This document shows, one piece after another, positions 34,555 through 45,872 of a stretch of 64,000 nt of DNA; positions within the stretch are counted from its first letter, which is position 1, and every line of letters starts with the position of its first letter. The notes under the pieces are model-generated. The model was not told where the DNA came from. It saw only the letters and a program-made list of their open reading frames with translations, and did not search any database. The translations under genes were made by a program, and so were the position numbers. The stretch lies in NCBI RefSeq assembly GCF_020509005.1, contig NC_063012.1, forward strand, positions 10,850,001 through 10,914,000, read 5' to 3'. Origin of the DNA: Fulvia fulva (lineage: Eukaryota; Ascomycota; Dothideomycetes; Mycosphaerellales; Mycosphaerellaceae).

Positions 34555-36240
34555 CTATCTACTGGCTATATCGTCCATACAGGCAAGCCATATTGGCATA
34601 ATCTTCCGTCTCTCCACTGGATAAGCAGGTCTGTTGTATGTCCCCTTGATATAGCTCATAATCTTGCTTATCCGGTGTCTCAATTCACCCGTTCTTGCAC
34701 GTGCTAGCTGGGCTTCAAGCTGCTTTACTGTGTTCTCTTCACGTTCTTGTATAGCAGCTCTTGCGTTGATAGCCTTCATGACACCTCCACGCTGAAGGTG
34801 TTGTCTCTTCTGAGTGTTGCGAGCATTGCGAGCGTTCTGGCGGACCGTGGTGTTGTTCAATTCAGCTACTGCTTCGGCGCCCTCAACGATAGCAATCTGG
34901 GCTCTACGGAAGAGTGGCTCCAGTCGCTGCTTAATAGACTCATCTATCAGTGGATCAGCTATAAGCGCAGCAGTGTATCGACCGAAGGTCCTCACTGTTG
35001 TTGGAAGCTGCTTATCGTTTACAATCGGCTCCGGTGTTGAGACTCGTTTATTCGATCGAAGAGCAGCTAGGTCTTGCCTTGCACGAGCCAATATTGGCTC
35101 CGGATTGAAGGGGTAGATACTACACTTCTCGAAGCCGCTTATGATGGTTGTCGGCTTCATTGCTTGCCTTCTGAAGGCCTCGAAGTCATGCAAGAACTCG
35201 AGCTTGTTGTAGTCGCTGCAACCATAGCGAGAAGCTGAATCCACAGCCTCTGCGTGCCAGTGCTTGTAAGGCTGGAATACGACCACATCTAAGAGCTGTA
35301 GAAAGTGTGTTGTATGGGCTGGCAGTGCAAAGGGGATTATCAGATGCTCGTCACAATATTCAATGAATTCAATCGTGAAGTGAGAGCCGTACCCATCCAT
35401 CAACAGCAGCCTGTATGCACCTCGCTGTGTCTTCGCAGAGTGCTCGTTGAAATGTCGCAGCCATTCCAGTGTAAGCAGGTCATTCGTGTATCCAGAATCA
35501 CTAAAACCCACAACCGTGTCGTCTTCAAGGTGTTGGTACCACGTATTCAGGTGCATCTTCCCTATCAAGATGAGGAAGGCTGGAATCACATGCCCAGCTG
35601 CTGAGACAGCAACAACATCCGTACAGCTCTCACGGTTGTTGGCAGTAGGAAGGAAGTTCTTCCTCTTCGGATATTGCGTAAGAACGTACTGGTTCTTCGC
35701 AACACCAATGCGGAAGCCAGTCTCGTCCATATTCCACATGTCCTCAGGCAATATGCTATGCTCTTGACAGGTCTCCCACAGCTTGCTGTACCACCATTCA
35801 AGGTCACCAATATCCCATGCCGCTGCTCTTGCTGCTTCCAATGGTTGTTGCTTCACCTTCTTCTATTCTGGATGTCGATTGAGCCATCGTTGTGGCCACT
35901 TCGAGCTCACAATTGAAGGTGATCTAGGTCCAGTATGGTATCGCTTGAGGATCGAATTTGCGCTGATCTGGACCATCCGGAGTCGCGCGGATACGCCTAT
36001 CTTGTCACACCTCCTCAAGTAGGTTGCAAGAACAGCTTCTTGATTGTCTGTCAACACCGTGTGCGTACGCGGCCGTGTGCTGCGTAAGTTGTGACCGAGA
36101 AGTCGTCTTCTGAAGCGTTGGTAATCGACACCCCAGTTGGCGGCTACCTGCTTGACAGGACCTGGATTTGACGCGTCGCAGTACCACTGCACGGCCTCAC
36201 TGATGAGCTCCTCTTCTTCACGATAGATGGAAGCAACCAA
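34555..36240 (-). pseudogene. Fot1/pogo-like transposase with one in-frame stop
   Basis: The frame runs from ATG 36240 to a stop at 34555, 561 residues if read through. The only interruption is TAG at 35865..35863 (codon 126), between RWLNRHPE and KKVKQQPLEAAR. The N-terminal part (AVQWYCDASNPGPVKQVAANWGVD and the LNRHPE region) matches helix-turn-helix/CENP-B-type DNA binding. The C-terminal part is a DDE-type catalytic domain: MDETGFRIGVAKNQYV with the first Asp, LLMDGYGSHFTIEF with the second, and FLQLLDVVVFQPYK with the third. In the family the residue at the stop is aromatic or polar; a C-to-T change of CAG to TAG would fit, but the ancestral codon is unknown. It is either inactive, read through, or a sequencing error. 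Confidence 0.88.
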
Positions 36241-36297
36241 ATTGATGAGATAACGCGTGTTGAATGGAAGATACGCGTGTTGGAAAGCGTGGTTTTA

Positions 36298-36363
36298 TTG
36301 AGGTGTCCAATATCACTGGGTTGTCCAACATCCGCTTCGCGGGTGCATGGGGACCGACACGGC
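36298..36363. repeat. right terminal inverted repeat of the Fot1-like element
   Basis: Inverted partner of 34466..34531, followed directly by the TA target dinucleotide. Confidence 0.95.
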
Positions 36364-36365
36364 TA

Positions 36366-38029
36366 TCAGATTCTCAGCATTTCGGTAGCGCGCGGGTATA
36401 TCCTCTCACGACAAGGATGCGTTGGCTGACAAAACGGCGTACTGTTCGACACGCTTCCGAGATGGTGAGGATCCGACATGACCGTGGTCGACGTTATGCT
36501 GACCTGCAAAGGACAGCTCTCCTCGCGCCTCTTGCCGGCTGAACCTATTGCCATCTTCGTGAATATGGCATGTCCACTACAGGCAGTGCTTGCTGAGTTT
36601 GGAATACTTACTTGGGCACTTGCAGTTGACGGCTAACATCAAGCAGTACTGAATGTCCACTGGCTTGACCGTTTGCCACGCGACAGCAAGACCATGCAGG
36701 TATTGTGTACTTGGAGAAGACCACGCGTCTTCATGCCCCATTCCACGAGCTATAATGGTGCTCGCCATCTGCTCGCACTTTGCCGCTTCCTCTTAGATTT
36801 GCATACACGACTGCTGCACTCCGCATGCTACCAGCAGTCTATCGAAGCGTGAGCTCCATACTCCCGCCACTCTTGCACCAGGCCCGCTTCCAAATGCCAG
36901 AGCTTGGAGTTGCTCAATTGGAAGTGGAAGTACTGTCCACAAGTGTCCGAGGAAGTTTCATGGTCGGGCTCTTGGCTTGCAGTAGAAGCGCCTGGGCATA
37001 AAAGCCACCGGGCTGCCCTCGTGTGCGCGAAGGCGTTCTCGCTCTTTTTGCGGAGAAGTCCCCTTCGAGCAGAACCCGCCGGTAGAAGAAGTTTCCTTCC
37101 AGCAGAACCCGCCGGTACGCTTCACCTGGGAGTGACCAAGGATGCCAAGTGGCGATAGACATACGACCTGCATTGATACAATAGCAGATTCGCGAGTATA
37201 TCTTGCCGGGCAATGGGGCAGTCGACGAGTGGCGACAGCACCTTTGAGGTTGGTCTCTGGAAAGGGCAAATCGACTGGACACCAACCGGCTACAATGCTA
37301 CTCCTTCTGTACGCTCTGTATTACACGCAACCGGACTGAAAACAATACGGTGTCTTGGTTCAATTCCAAACAAAGTCAACTCCACGAGGCGGCAGCTAGC
37401 GGTAAAGCTTGCCATCTGGAACCACGTGCTGCGAGTGACATCCCCAAGGTACCGTCTTTTACAGGCCTGCCTCCGATCATGCAAATACGCCTCCATTGCC
37501 AGTAGGCCATGATAATGTGCGATAGCACCTTTCCAAGACTCGCTGTACGAGCCGCGTCTGCACTGTCGGAAGTCTGGAATGGCCCATCGACGCTATCCCC
37601 GCGTGGAAATAAGGTTGGTCGTTAGCTTATCTCGCTCCACGCGCTTGGTCTGGGGTAGCTCTCACCAAAAACTGCTTTGCCGTTGATACAGTACATATGC
37701 CGTGCAGGATGCCATGCTACGGATTGAAAACGTGGCTTGCGAGGCCAAGGTTCTAGCAGTTTTCGCCACCACTATCACCTTGTCGTGTGACAGGACTTGT
37801 CGGCCTAGTGCTGTGTCGCTCCAATCCTGCGGTTATGGGAAGGCCGGATGTTGAACATGGGCATAAGCAGGAATCCTGCTGGACCAAGCAGCATAAGAAT
37901 GCCTTGATCCCTGGGCCTTGGTGTCTTGTCATCCCTCCTATCTATTGGGCATTTGCTTGACAGCTTGCCATTCTTGTCAAAGCCTTGGTAGACACTGCAC
38001 TTTCACAGCAGTTCGTTCAAGCAGCCACA
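36366..38029. other. intergenic region right of the transposon
   Basis: About 1.66 kb between the transposon and the MFS gene, without a gene I can support. It contains a two-copy 33-bp tandem repeat (37055-37117) and, in its last few hundred bases, presumably the MFS promoter and leader. A motif GGTTCAATTCC near 37358 resembles a Pol III B box, but no tRNA cloverleaf can be formed around it. Confidence 0.4.
37055..37117. repeat. two-copy tandem repeat, 33-bp period
   Basis: Copies at 37055..37084 and 37088..37117 share GAAGT..CCTTC.AGCAGAACCCGCCGGTA. The period is a multiple of three, and a minus-strand frame would encode YRRVLLEG twice, but I do not call a gene there. Confidence 0.75.
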
Positions 38030-39698
38030 ATGGCAGTCGCCGATATGGAGAAGGTCGCTGGTGTCCACCACTTCGAGCGAACCGAGTCTGGCGATTCGAA
38101 GGAGTCGGGTAACAACACTGCCATCAACGCTTTCACCCCAGAGGAGCAGAAGAAGTTGATATGGAAGATCGATGTTCGCCTCGTCCTGACACTGGGCTTT
38201 ATGTACTGTGTCTCCTTGATGGACCGGTAAGCGACACCCCACGACCACATGACGAGCATGGCTGATCGAATAATAGCACAAACTTGGGCATCGCCGTCGT
38301 CGCAGGCATGGGCGTTGACATGAAACTCGCGGTTGGCTTCAGATACTCCACAATCGTGCTCGTCTTCTTCATCACATACGTCGCCCTGCAGCCCCCAGCG
38401 ACTGTCATCCTACGCAAGGTCGGACCACGAATCTTCCTGCCCACCATCACCGTCCTGTGGGGTATCACTATGATAACCTTCGCCTTCGTCAAGACCTGGA
38501 CCACCCTCATCCCACTGAGACTCCTTCTCGGTATCTTCGAGGCCGGCTTCTTCCCTGGATGCGCATACCTCCTCAGCTGCTGGTACCCCCGCTACGATCT
38601 CCAGAAGCGCTACGCCGTCTTCTACCTCATCGGCAGCTTGTCCTCCGCCTTCTCGGGTATCCTGGTAAGTCCCCATCTCCACCACCCAGACCACATCTAC
38701 AAACACAAACTAACCCCGTCACCACCCAGGCCTACGGCTTCTCCCAAATGAACGGCATGGGCTCCCTCGGCACCGGCTACGGCCAACGCTACGGCCCCAC
38801 CAAAGCAAACCCAACAGCCCCCTCCGGCGAAATGTCCGGCATCGCAGGCTGGCGCTGGATCTTCATCATGCAAGGCCTCCTGACCGTCGTCGTCGCCCTC
38901 ATCGGTGCCTTCACCATCGCCGACTTCCCCGAAAAAGCCGCGCAAAAATCCAAATCTTTCGCCCTCTCCTTCCTAACCCAGAAAGAAGCCGACTTCTTCG
39001 TCGCCCGGATTGAGAAGGACCGTCAGGATGCTATCGCTGAGCCGTTCCAGCTCTCGGCCTACCTCCGCTGTGGTTTGGACTCGAAGATTTGGGGGTTTGC
39101 GACGCTGTTCATGCTCACTACCACCAGTACTTATGCGATCGCTTACTTCCTCCCCATCATTCTCCACGACGGTATGGGTTTCGAGGCCGCAATGGCGGAA
39201 TGCCTCATCGCGCCTCCGTACATTTTCGCCGCTATCTGGATGTTCGGGTGTGCGTGGATTGGCGACAAGTACCGCATTCGTGGTCCTATCATTATCGTTA
39301 ATGCGCTGCTGGGTGTCATTGGCCTGCCGCTGCTGGGATTCTGTGAAGGAGCTGCGATTCGCTATTTTGGCGTTTTCCTCGCTACCACCTCCTGCAATGC
39401 CAACATCCCAGCTATCCTCTCCTACCAAGCCAACAATCTTCGAGGGCAGTGGAAGCGTGCGTTCGCGTCTGCTACGCTGGTTGGTGCGGGAGGAATTGGT
39501 GGGATTATTGGGAGTACTGTATTCAGAGCGCAGGATAAGCCGGGATATGCACCGGGCATGTATACGACAATCATCGCTTGTGCGTTGGTTGTGGTGCTTA
39601 CGGCTGTGATGGACCTTAAGTTCCACCGGGCGAACAAGAGGGCTGAGGCGGGTGGGAAGGTTATTGAGGGGCTTGAGGGGTTCCGGTATACGCTTTAG
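38030..39698 (+). CDS. MFS transporter, anion:cation symporter / Dal5-like family
   Basis: Exons are 38030..38226, 38277..38664 and 38730..39698 (introns 50 and 65 bp), giving 517 residues. The start has a CACAATGG context. The family takes up organic anions such as allantoate, nicotinate, pantothenate or biotin precursors by proton symport at the plasma membrane. The first helix region ends in [15 protein letters not shown], the DxxN motif typical of this family. Other blocks are [35 protein letters not shown] and [20 protein letters not shown]. About 12 membrane segments can be counted. A soluble loop in the middle carries [24 protein letters not shown], again typical. Substrate cannot be read from sequence. 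Confidence 0.93.
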
Positions 39699-39906
39699 AT
39701 GTATAGAGCATACACGTACATGACAATGATATTGATGATGATGATCGATGATCTGAAATGAGTTTCATAAACTTCCAAAGTTCCACGTACCTTGTGTGTA
39801 GACTTGCCCTTCTGTCGATGTAGGCTTGAAGGGCAATACTAAGCAAAGGGCAGCATGAGTGATCGATGGTGTAGGTACTCAGATTCGTCCTGCGTCAACA
39901 TACTTG

Positions 39907-41406
39907 CTAGTCCTCAAGATCCGGCGCTTTCTTCCTACCCCATACTTCGTCCGCATCGCGTCGACCCCTCGTCTCAGGGACTCTCCACGCAATGAAAGCA
40001 CCAAAGACCACGGCAGCAGCAGCGAAAATGAAGTATACCTGCCCCTTCCCCATCTTCTCGTTCAGTAGCGGGAAGAACTGCGCCACGATGAAAGTAGCAA
40101 TCCAATTCGCCGCCAACGCCCACGATTGCGTAGCACCCACAGCTTCAGTATTCACAAGCTCCGCCGCGAGGATGAAAGGTATAGGTCCCAAGCCAAACCC
40201 GAACGATGCCACGAACAAGACGACTGAGATCGCGCTCAAGATTTTGATCGACTGCATGATTCCAATGGCGAGGAGGATGCTGCTGATTCCCATACCGGAG
40301 ATAGAGATTAGGAGACATGTCTTGCGACCCCAGCGGTCTGAGAGGGGTGCGCAGGAGGTGGTGATGATTACGTTGACGCCTGCGACGATTACGTTGAGGT
40401 ATGCGGAGTTGGCGGCGAGGAGGTCTGAGAGGAGCCCGACGCCGTACATGACTATGCTGTTGATGCCGGTGAATTGTTGGCCGACCATGATCATCACTAC
40501 GGCGATGACGGCGGGACGGGTATCGGGGTGTTGTAGCACGCCGAAGACGCCGAGGCTGGAGTTGAGGTTGGTGTTTGTGGGTTGTCCGAGGAGTCGTTCC
40601 TCTTCGCCATCGACTTGGTGGCCTGCACTGATGTTCCAGCTGGACATTTCATCTTCGATATCTGGCCCGTCGCCTCTGATCTTTTTGAGTATGCTCTTTC
40701 CCTTTGATGGCTGTCCGTTCTCCGCTAGCCACTTTGGACTTTCCTGTCCTCCTAGCACCAGGCCGACTGCTTGTACCACAGCTATAGCTCCGCCCACAGC
40801 TAGTATGATCCTCCATAGTTGTCCTCTGCTGAGGAAGAGTCCCAAGGCTTGCGTGATGAGGATACCGCAATTGGTCAGAATTTGGGTGAAGGCGCCAAAG
40901 AACCCTCTCTTATGTGGAGGTGAGATCTCGCTGATGTAGATGGGTACGACGACCGTGGCTGCTCCTGCTCCTACTCCAGATATGAAGCGTCCTATAGTCA
41001 GCACAGTGATGTTTGGTGCAGCAGCCTCGAAGATCGGACCAATGGCTGCGAATATGGATGAGTAGATCATGGCACGCAGTCTGCCTTGCTTAGCCGTGAC
41101 TGGACCTGCTGAAAGTGCTCCGATAAGACCCCCCAGTGTTAAGAAGGAGGACACCAAGCCGAACTCCACCGGGCTCATGGGAATGCATTGCGGTAGTGTT
41201 CCTGTCGATGCGGTAGTCTTCGCTGCGAGGATAGACTTGACACGGGCGAACGTTGATGCATCGATGCTCTTCTTTGCACAGGTGATGACTTCCTGCGGCG
41301 CGTTGAGCTCGGCAAGATGGTAGCCGAAGAGGAGAGGCCCGAGGGTTGCTGTCAGGAGGAGGTAGACGAAGTATGGCGTGAGCTCGCCAAATGGGTTGAT
41401 CGCCAT
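39907..41406 (-). CDS. MFS sugar-porter family transporter
   Basis: A single-exon frame of 499 residues with 12 predicted membrane segments. Sugar-porter signatures are present: GRFISGVGAGAATVVVPIYISEISPPHKRG in the first half, GGQESPKWL after helix six, GQQFTGINSIVMYGVGLL in helix seven, DRWGRKTCLL, and VPETRGR near the C-terminus. The short N-terminus and central loop resemble the yeast YBR241C/Vps73 group of vacuolar or organellar hexose-transporter-like proteins rather than plasma-membrane hexose carriers; this is inference. It is convergent with the preceding MFS gene, with only about 200 bp between stop codons, and divergent from SSN3. Confidence 0.92.
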   Translation of the reverse strand: MAINPFGELTPYFVYLLLTATLGPLLFGYHLAELNAPQEVITCAKKSIDASTFARVKSILAAKTTASTGTLPQCIPMSPVEFGLVSSFLTLGGLIGALSAGPVTAKQGRLRAMIYSSIFAAIGPIFEAAAPNITVLTIGRFISGVGAGAATVVVPIYISEISPPHKRGFFGAFTQILTNCGILITQALGLFLSRGQLWRIILAVGGAIAVVQAVGLVLGGQESPKWLAENGQPSKGKSILKKIRGDGPDIEDEMSSWNISAGHQVDGEEERLLGQPTNTNLNSSLGVFGVLQHPDTRPAVIAVVMIMVGQQFTGINSIVMYGVGLLSDLLAANSAYLNVIVAGVNVIITTSCAPLSDRWGRKTCLLISISGMGISSILLAIGIMQSIKILSAISVVLFVASFGFGLGPIPFILAAELVNTEAVGATQSWALAANWIATFIVAQFFPLLNEKMGKGQVYFIFAAAAVVFGAFIAWRVPETRGRRDADEVWGRKKAPDLED

Positions 41407-42071
41407 GTTGGCGGGTGCTGATGGAGGGAGCGGTGAGGTAGGAAGGTGTCGTTTACGGGCAGAGACCAGCTCATGCCATGTTCGGTGTCGTGATGCTTGC
41501 TATCGTCACCGGAGATAACGTGTGAAGACAAACGAGGCGCTGGTGGTTGCACGAATGCACGTGTTGTCAAGGTTGTCCATGGATGAGATCCGAATCTCGG
41601 CTCTCGACCTGGCACCCGATCCCAGTACATGCACTAGAACTACAAATCAACGACAACAACCACCCCCGGGCTTGCGCTCAGAGCTATTGCCCGCAACAAG
41701 GCTTGTCGCAGCTGCCAGCGACGTGCCTGGTGGCTTCACGGGACGTTACTCCTGCACGACACCGTTCTCGTGACTTGCAGCTCGCCGAAGTGTACTGTAC
41801 GCCCGGACGACTGCGCTTCGGCTCTTCACGCATCCTCCCTCCAACCAACATCTCCCGACTTCGTGTGCCCGACTGTCAATCGTGCAGCTAACGAGCTCTA
41901 TCTCACGTCGCCGTCGCGGCCCGGAACCGCATCACGTCGTCGCTACCATAGCGAAAACAGCCTAAGCTGCATCTCCCCTCCTAGCTCTCTCTCCACTCCA
42001 CTTCCTGCCTGACCGGATCAGCGGTAAAGGTGTTCTGACGGAAGACTACAGCGAGTAGGGCCGGGCAAAAG
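41407..42071. promoter_or_regulatory. divergent promoter region, MFS / SSN3
   Basis: About 665 bp between the start codons of the sugar-porter gene and SSN3. It is C/T-rich near the SSN3 start. No specific site was identified. Confidence 0.5.
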
Positions 42072-43724
42072 ATGAGCAGTCCTCCCTCGGCCGGCGTCAT
42101 GGGCCCGCCATCCGCTGCAACAGGTAGAAATGCCCCGGCTCCTGCCAGCGCTGGGCATCCCCAGTCACAGGGCCTGAAGCGCACTGCACAGGCAGCGTTT
42201 GAAGGTGAGCACATTCCCCGAAAGCAGTCTCACTCTTGCCACCATCGTATCGTATAATAAGCGGCAGCTTGTTCTGACAACCATCGAGGCATGTCACAAT
42301 GGCAGGAGCTGCTGTCCTCACCTTATCGCCTCCTGCTAGTCCGAGATCTGGTCGAGATTCGCCCTTGCAACCTACATGATACTTTATATGCACTTCCGAT
42401 CTCCTGGAACCAAGCTTATATATGTTGAGCAGAGGCGCCAGAGACTCCTCCATTAGTGAGGATGAACGCCACACCATATGCACCACAACGGCATATTAAC
42501 GACAACTATGATATCGTCGGCTTCATCAGCAGCGGTACCTATGGCCGTGTCTACAAGGCCACGTCCAAGCGTGGAGCTCCAGCATCATCAACAGCTCAGG
42601 TCCAACATCCAGATGGTAGAACCATCGAGGCCTTTGCCATCAAGAAGTTCAAGCCCGACAAGGAGGGCGAGTTGCAATACACTGGTATCTCACAGTCTGC
42701 GATACGAGAAATGGCACTATGCACCGAGTTGAGCCACCCAGCACTAATCCACCTCGTCGAAATCATCCTCGAGTCAAAATGCATCTTCATGGTCTTCGAA
42801 TACGCCGAGCACGATCTACTTCAAATCATCCACCACCACAGCCTCCTACCACGCACCCCCATCCCAGCGTCAACACTCCGGTCCTGCATGTATCAGATAT
42901 TCTCCGGCCTGCTCTACCTCCACCAAAACTGGGTAATCCACCGCGACCTCAAACCCGCCAACATCATGGTAACCTCCAGCGGCGCCATCAAAATCGGCGA
43001 CCTCGGCCTCGCTCGACTCTTCTACAAACCCCTCCATGCCCTCTTCTCCGGCGACAAAGTCGTCGTAACAATCTGGTACCGTGCCCCCGAACTCCTCCTA
43101 GGAAGCCGCCACTACACCCCCGCCATCGACCTCTGGGCCGTCGGCTGCATCTTCGCCGAACTGCTCTCTCTACGCCCCATCTTTAAAGGAGAGGAAGCCA
43201 AGCAAGACAGCAAGAAAGCCGTCCCCTTCCAACGCAACCAAATGGGTAGAATCGGCGAAATCCTCGGCCTCCCCAAGAAAGCAGACTGGCCCTTACTTCC
43301 CGCAATGCCAGAGTACCCCAACCTCCAAACCGTAAACATGCACAACCCCGGCGTCAACCGGCCCCTAAGCCTCGAAAAATGGTACCGCAACACAATCCAA
43401 AATAACAACTACGGCGGCCCCACCTCCCCACCTCCCGACGACAGCGCTCTCGATCTCCTCAAGAGGTTGCTGGAATACGACCCGCTGAAACGCCTCACGG
43501 CAGAAAAAGCACTAGAGCATCCTTACTTCGTCGGCAACGATGGGAAGGGGAGACCCCCGAGTTGGAATTGTTTTGAGGGACTGGAGGCGAAGTATCCAGC
43601 GAGGAAGGTTAGTACGGAAGCGCATGAGATTAGTACGGGGAGTTTACCGGGGACGAAGAGGAGTGGGTTGCCTGATGATTCACTGCTACGGCCGCCGGGG
43701 AAGAAGATGAGGGGCGATGGATGA
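42072..43724 (+). CDS. SSN3: cyclin-dependent kinase 8, Mediator kinase-module subunit (SSN3/SRB10)
   Basis: CDK8 forms the Mediator kinase module with cyclin C, Med12 and Med13. Exons are 42072..42204 and 42433..43724, giving 474 residues; the 228-bp intron is long for this window and ends TTGAGCAG. The N-terminal ~55 residues are Pro/Ala/Ser-rich. Kinase features: GFISSGTYGRVYKA (Gly-rich loop), AIKKFK (ATP Lys), SAIREMALCTEL (C-helix where CDK8 has SMSCRE-like sequence), HRDLKPANIM, IGDLGLARLF (DLG in place of DFG, as in fungal SSN3), VVVTIWYRAPELLLGSRHYTP without a T-loop phospho-Thr, and EYDPLKRLTAEKALEHPYF. The C-terminus ends in a short basic tail. An alternative acceptor three bases upstream cannot be excluded. 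Confidence 0.93.
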
Positions 43725-44379
43725 AGGGGAGGAGTTTGCCGTGGTCTTTTGCTACATCGAGATGTTCTTGGCACTGGACGTATGCATGAGCCCAGCTGCT
43801 GGCAGAGTGGTTGGTATAGAGTCGAAGGGCCTGGTCGGGGCCCGCAGAATGACGCTTTTGATGCCTTCCATAAGGGCAGGGCATTAGCACCCTCGGGGCC
43901 AGGCAGGACCACATGCTCCGGGACTGCAAACGTCGAGCTATCCAACTCGATGAGACCCAAGACGACAACATCCTCGACATCACAGCCGAATGCGTGGGGT
44001 CTCCTCAATCACCACACCAGCAGGACTCTGAAACATCAATCTATGGAAGCTGATCAGAAAGGACACATCCTTACCCTCCATCACTGCAGAAACGTAAAGT
44101 GGGGGCACTCTGAACATTCTAACAAGAAGAATCATACAGAACATACTACTCTACAAAACAAGTAGTTGGAAAATCTCATACACCCCGATGCGAAGCTGCA
44201 AGTTACACTTTGTTCTAGCTCATTTCATATGTGGTGGCTGCGTCTATTCGACCAACAGTCCATGACCAAACGCCAGCAAATGCTCAGCCAAGCCATCATA
44301 ACTGCCAAATGATATATCCGGCGCAGTTTCTTCTGTCTCCTCGAAATGTCATACTGTCACTCGTCTCGGTGCCACTGTC
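43725..44379. other. convergent 3' intergenic region
   Basis: About 655 bp between the SSN3 and glucanosyltransferase stop codons; presumed 3' UTRs, no gene supported. Confidence 0.5.
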
Positions 44380-45855
44380 TTAGACGAGTGCCATACCGAA
44401 CAGAGTGAACAGCATAACGAAACCGCTGCACACAAATGGCGCGTATCCGATCTCGCCCATTGCAATGGCGTTCGCTGCACTGCTAGAGCTAGCGTGGCCA
44501 GAGGCAACAGCAGAGACACTGCCAGATCCCGGTGCAGCGGTTCCAGTGGACTCACCACCGGCATTCTGGCTACCAGTCCCGGAGAGACCAGGGCCTTTTC
44601 CAGCACCATTCTTCATGTATTTCTCGGCACCCTCTGGGATGGCTGGAAGATCCTGGCCGGTGAAGTCCTTAACCTCCCAGGTGCTGGACTCAGTTGGGCA
44701 CTGGCTTGGTGTGCCGTCGCTCTTGTAGCCTCCGTCGCCCTGTGGTGGTGGGGTCTTTGAGAGGGCGGACATGAGGGCGGTGAAGTCGGATTTTGGGGTG
44801 ATGGTGTTGCCGCTGATAGTGACGAGACCGTAGCCGGAGCCTTCCTCGGAGTATTCGTAGACGAGACCGCCGGAGTAGACTGGAGTCATGTCGGTGCCGT
44901 AGAGAGCGGCGACTTCGCCGAAGTTACGCTTGTTGGTGACGCAGCCGTACTCAGAGAGGCTGTGACCAGGTCAATGAAAAGCATTGAAGAGAAGATCATG
45001 GCAACTTACAAGAGAGGAATGCTGTAGTCGCCGTACTGCTTGACCTTCTGATCCCAACCGGAAGTCTGGTAAGACGATGGGTCACACCAAGAGTAGTCGT
45101 TGAAAGCGTAGAAGTCGCTGCGCTGGTCATCGGTACCGCAGTTCATGTACTCAGCCATCTCGAAGCGGTTGCTCTCAACATCGGCAGCAGAGTAGCCAAC
45201 AGGAATCGAACGGTATCCCATGCTTCCAATGTACTGTTTCATATCGCGGGTGACAGCCTTGATATAAGGAGCGCAGTTGGTGTTGTTGTCAGCATTAATG
45301 ACCTCATTACCAGAGAAGAACAGAAGCGTGTTGTCGTACTTCGCGAAAGCATCGATGGTCGCAAAGATGCTCTGGAGGTACACATCGTTGTACGACGCAG
45401 CTGGGTCGGCGCGGTTGATGGAGTATTTGGGGGTGTTGACGTCGAGCGCGAGGTAGATGCCAGCATCTGCCAGGGCGGCCATGCACTCGTCGTGGTTTGC
45501 GGTGTTGTCGACAGTGTAGACGCGGATCGTGTTGATGCCCAACTTCTTGAACTGCTCAATGTCGCGCTTGCAGACGTCGACATCAGCGATGGAGTCGGTG
45601 GCCTTGGAGGAGCCGCCGGGTTGGTAGTCGATACCGCGGATGTAGAAGCGATCCTCGCCGGCGAAGAAAGCTGGGGAATGGCATGTCAGTCTTGTGTTAC
45701 GCGGGATGCGCGTGTCGGAGAAACGTACCGTTGCCCTTGACGGTCACGGCTGGGAGACTGCCAGAGCTGGAGCTGGAAGCAGCGGCCTTTGCAGGCGTGG
45801 CCACAGCGTGAGTCAAAGCGGCCGAAGCCACGTTGAGAGCAATTGCACCCTTCAT
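44380..45855 (-). CDS. GPI-anchored 1,3-beta-glucanosyltransferase (GH72, Gas/Gel family)
   Basis: These enzymes cut and rejoin 1,3-beta-glucan at the cell surface, elongating wall polymers. Exons are 45855..45729, 45670..45010 and 44959..44380 (introns 58 and 50 bp), giving 455 residues. The N-terminus is a signal peptide (MKGAIALNVASAALTHAVA). The GH72 domain includes FYIRGIDYQPGG, KLGINTIRVYTVDN, LLFFSGNEVIN with the acid/base Glu, and PLFLSEYGC with the nucleophile Glu across the second splice join. After the catalytic domain comes a short Cys/Gly region, but no CBM43 Cys-box, placing it in the GH72 subgroup without that module. The Ser/Gly-rich tail and hydrophobic end (FVCSGFVMLFTLFGMALV) are a GPI attachment signal. 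Confidence 0.95.
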
Positions 45856-45857
45856 GA

Positions 45858-45872
45858 TGTGTGTGTGTGTGT
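45858..45872. repeat. TG/CA dinucleotide microsatellite at the start codon
   Basis: A TG repeat of about 7.5 units lies two bases upstream of the glucanosyltransferase ATG, so the mRNA 5' leader would carry a CA tract directly before the start codon. Confidence 0.85.

Larger units (their letters stand above)
34466..36363 (-). mobile_element. Fot1/pogo-like (Tc1-mariner superfamily) DNA transposon, 1,898 bp
   Basis: The element is bounded by 66-bp terminal inverted repeats that differ at one position. A TA dinucleotide stands immediately outside each end (34464-34465 and 36364-36365), the expected target duplication for Tc1/mariner/pogo elements. Length and layout match Fot1-type elements of filamentous fungi (about 1.9 kb with one transposase gene). 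The internal transposase frame is on the minus strand and is interrupted by one stop codon. Near-identical ends and a near-complete reading frame suggest recent insertion. Other copies cannot be assessed from this window. Confidence 0.93.

Noticed and set aside
37350..37375. Pol III B-box-like GGTTCAATTCC, possible tRNA
   Set aside because: No matching acceptor stem, D arm or anticodon arm can be formed upstream.
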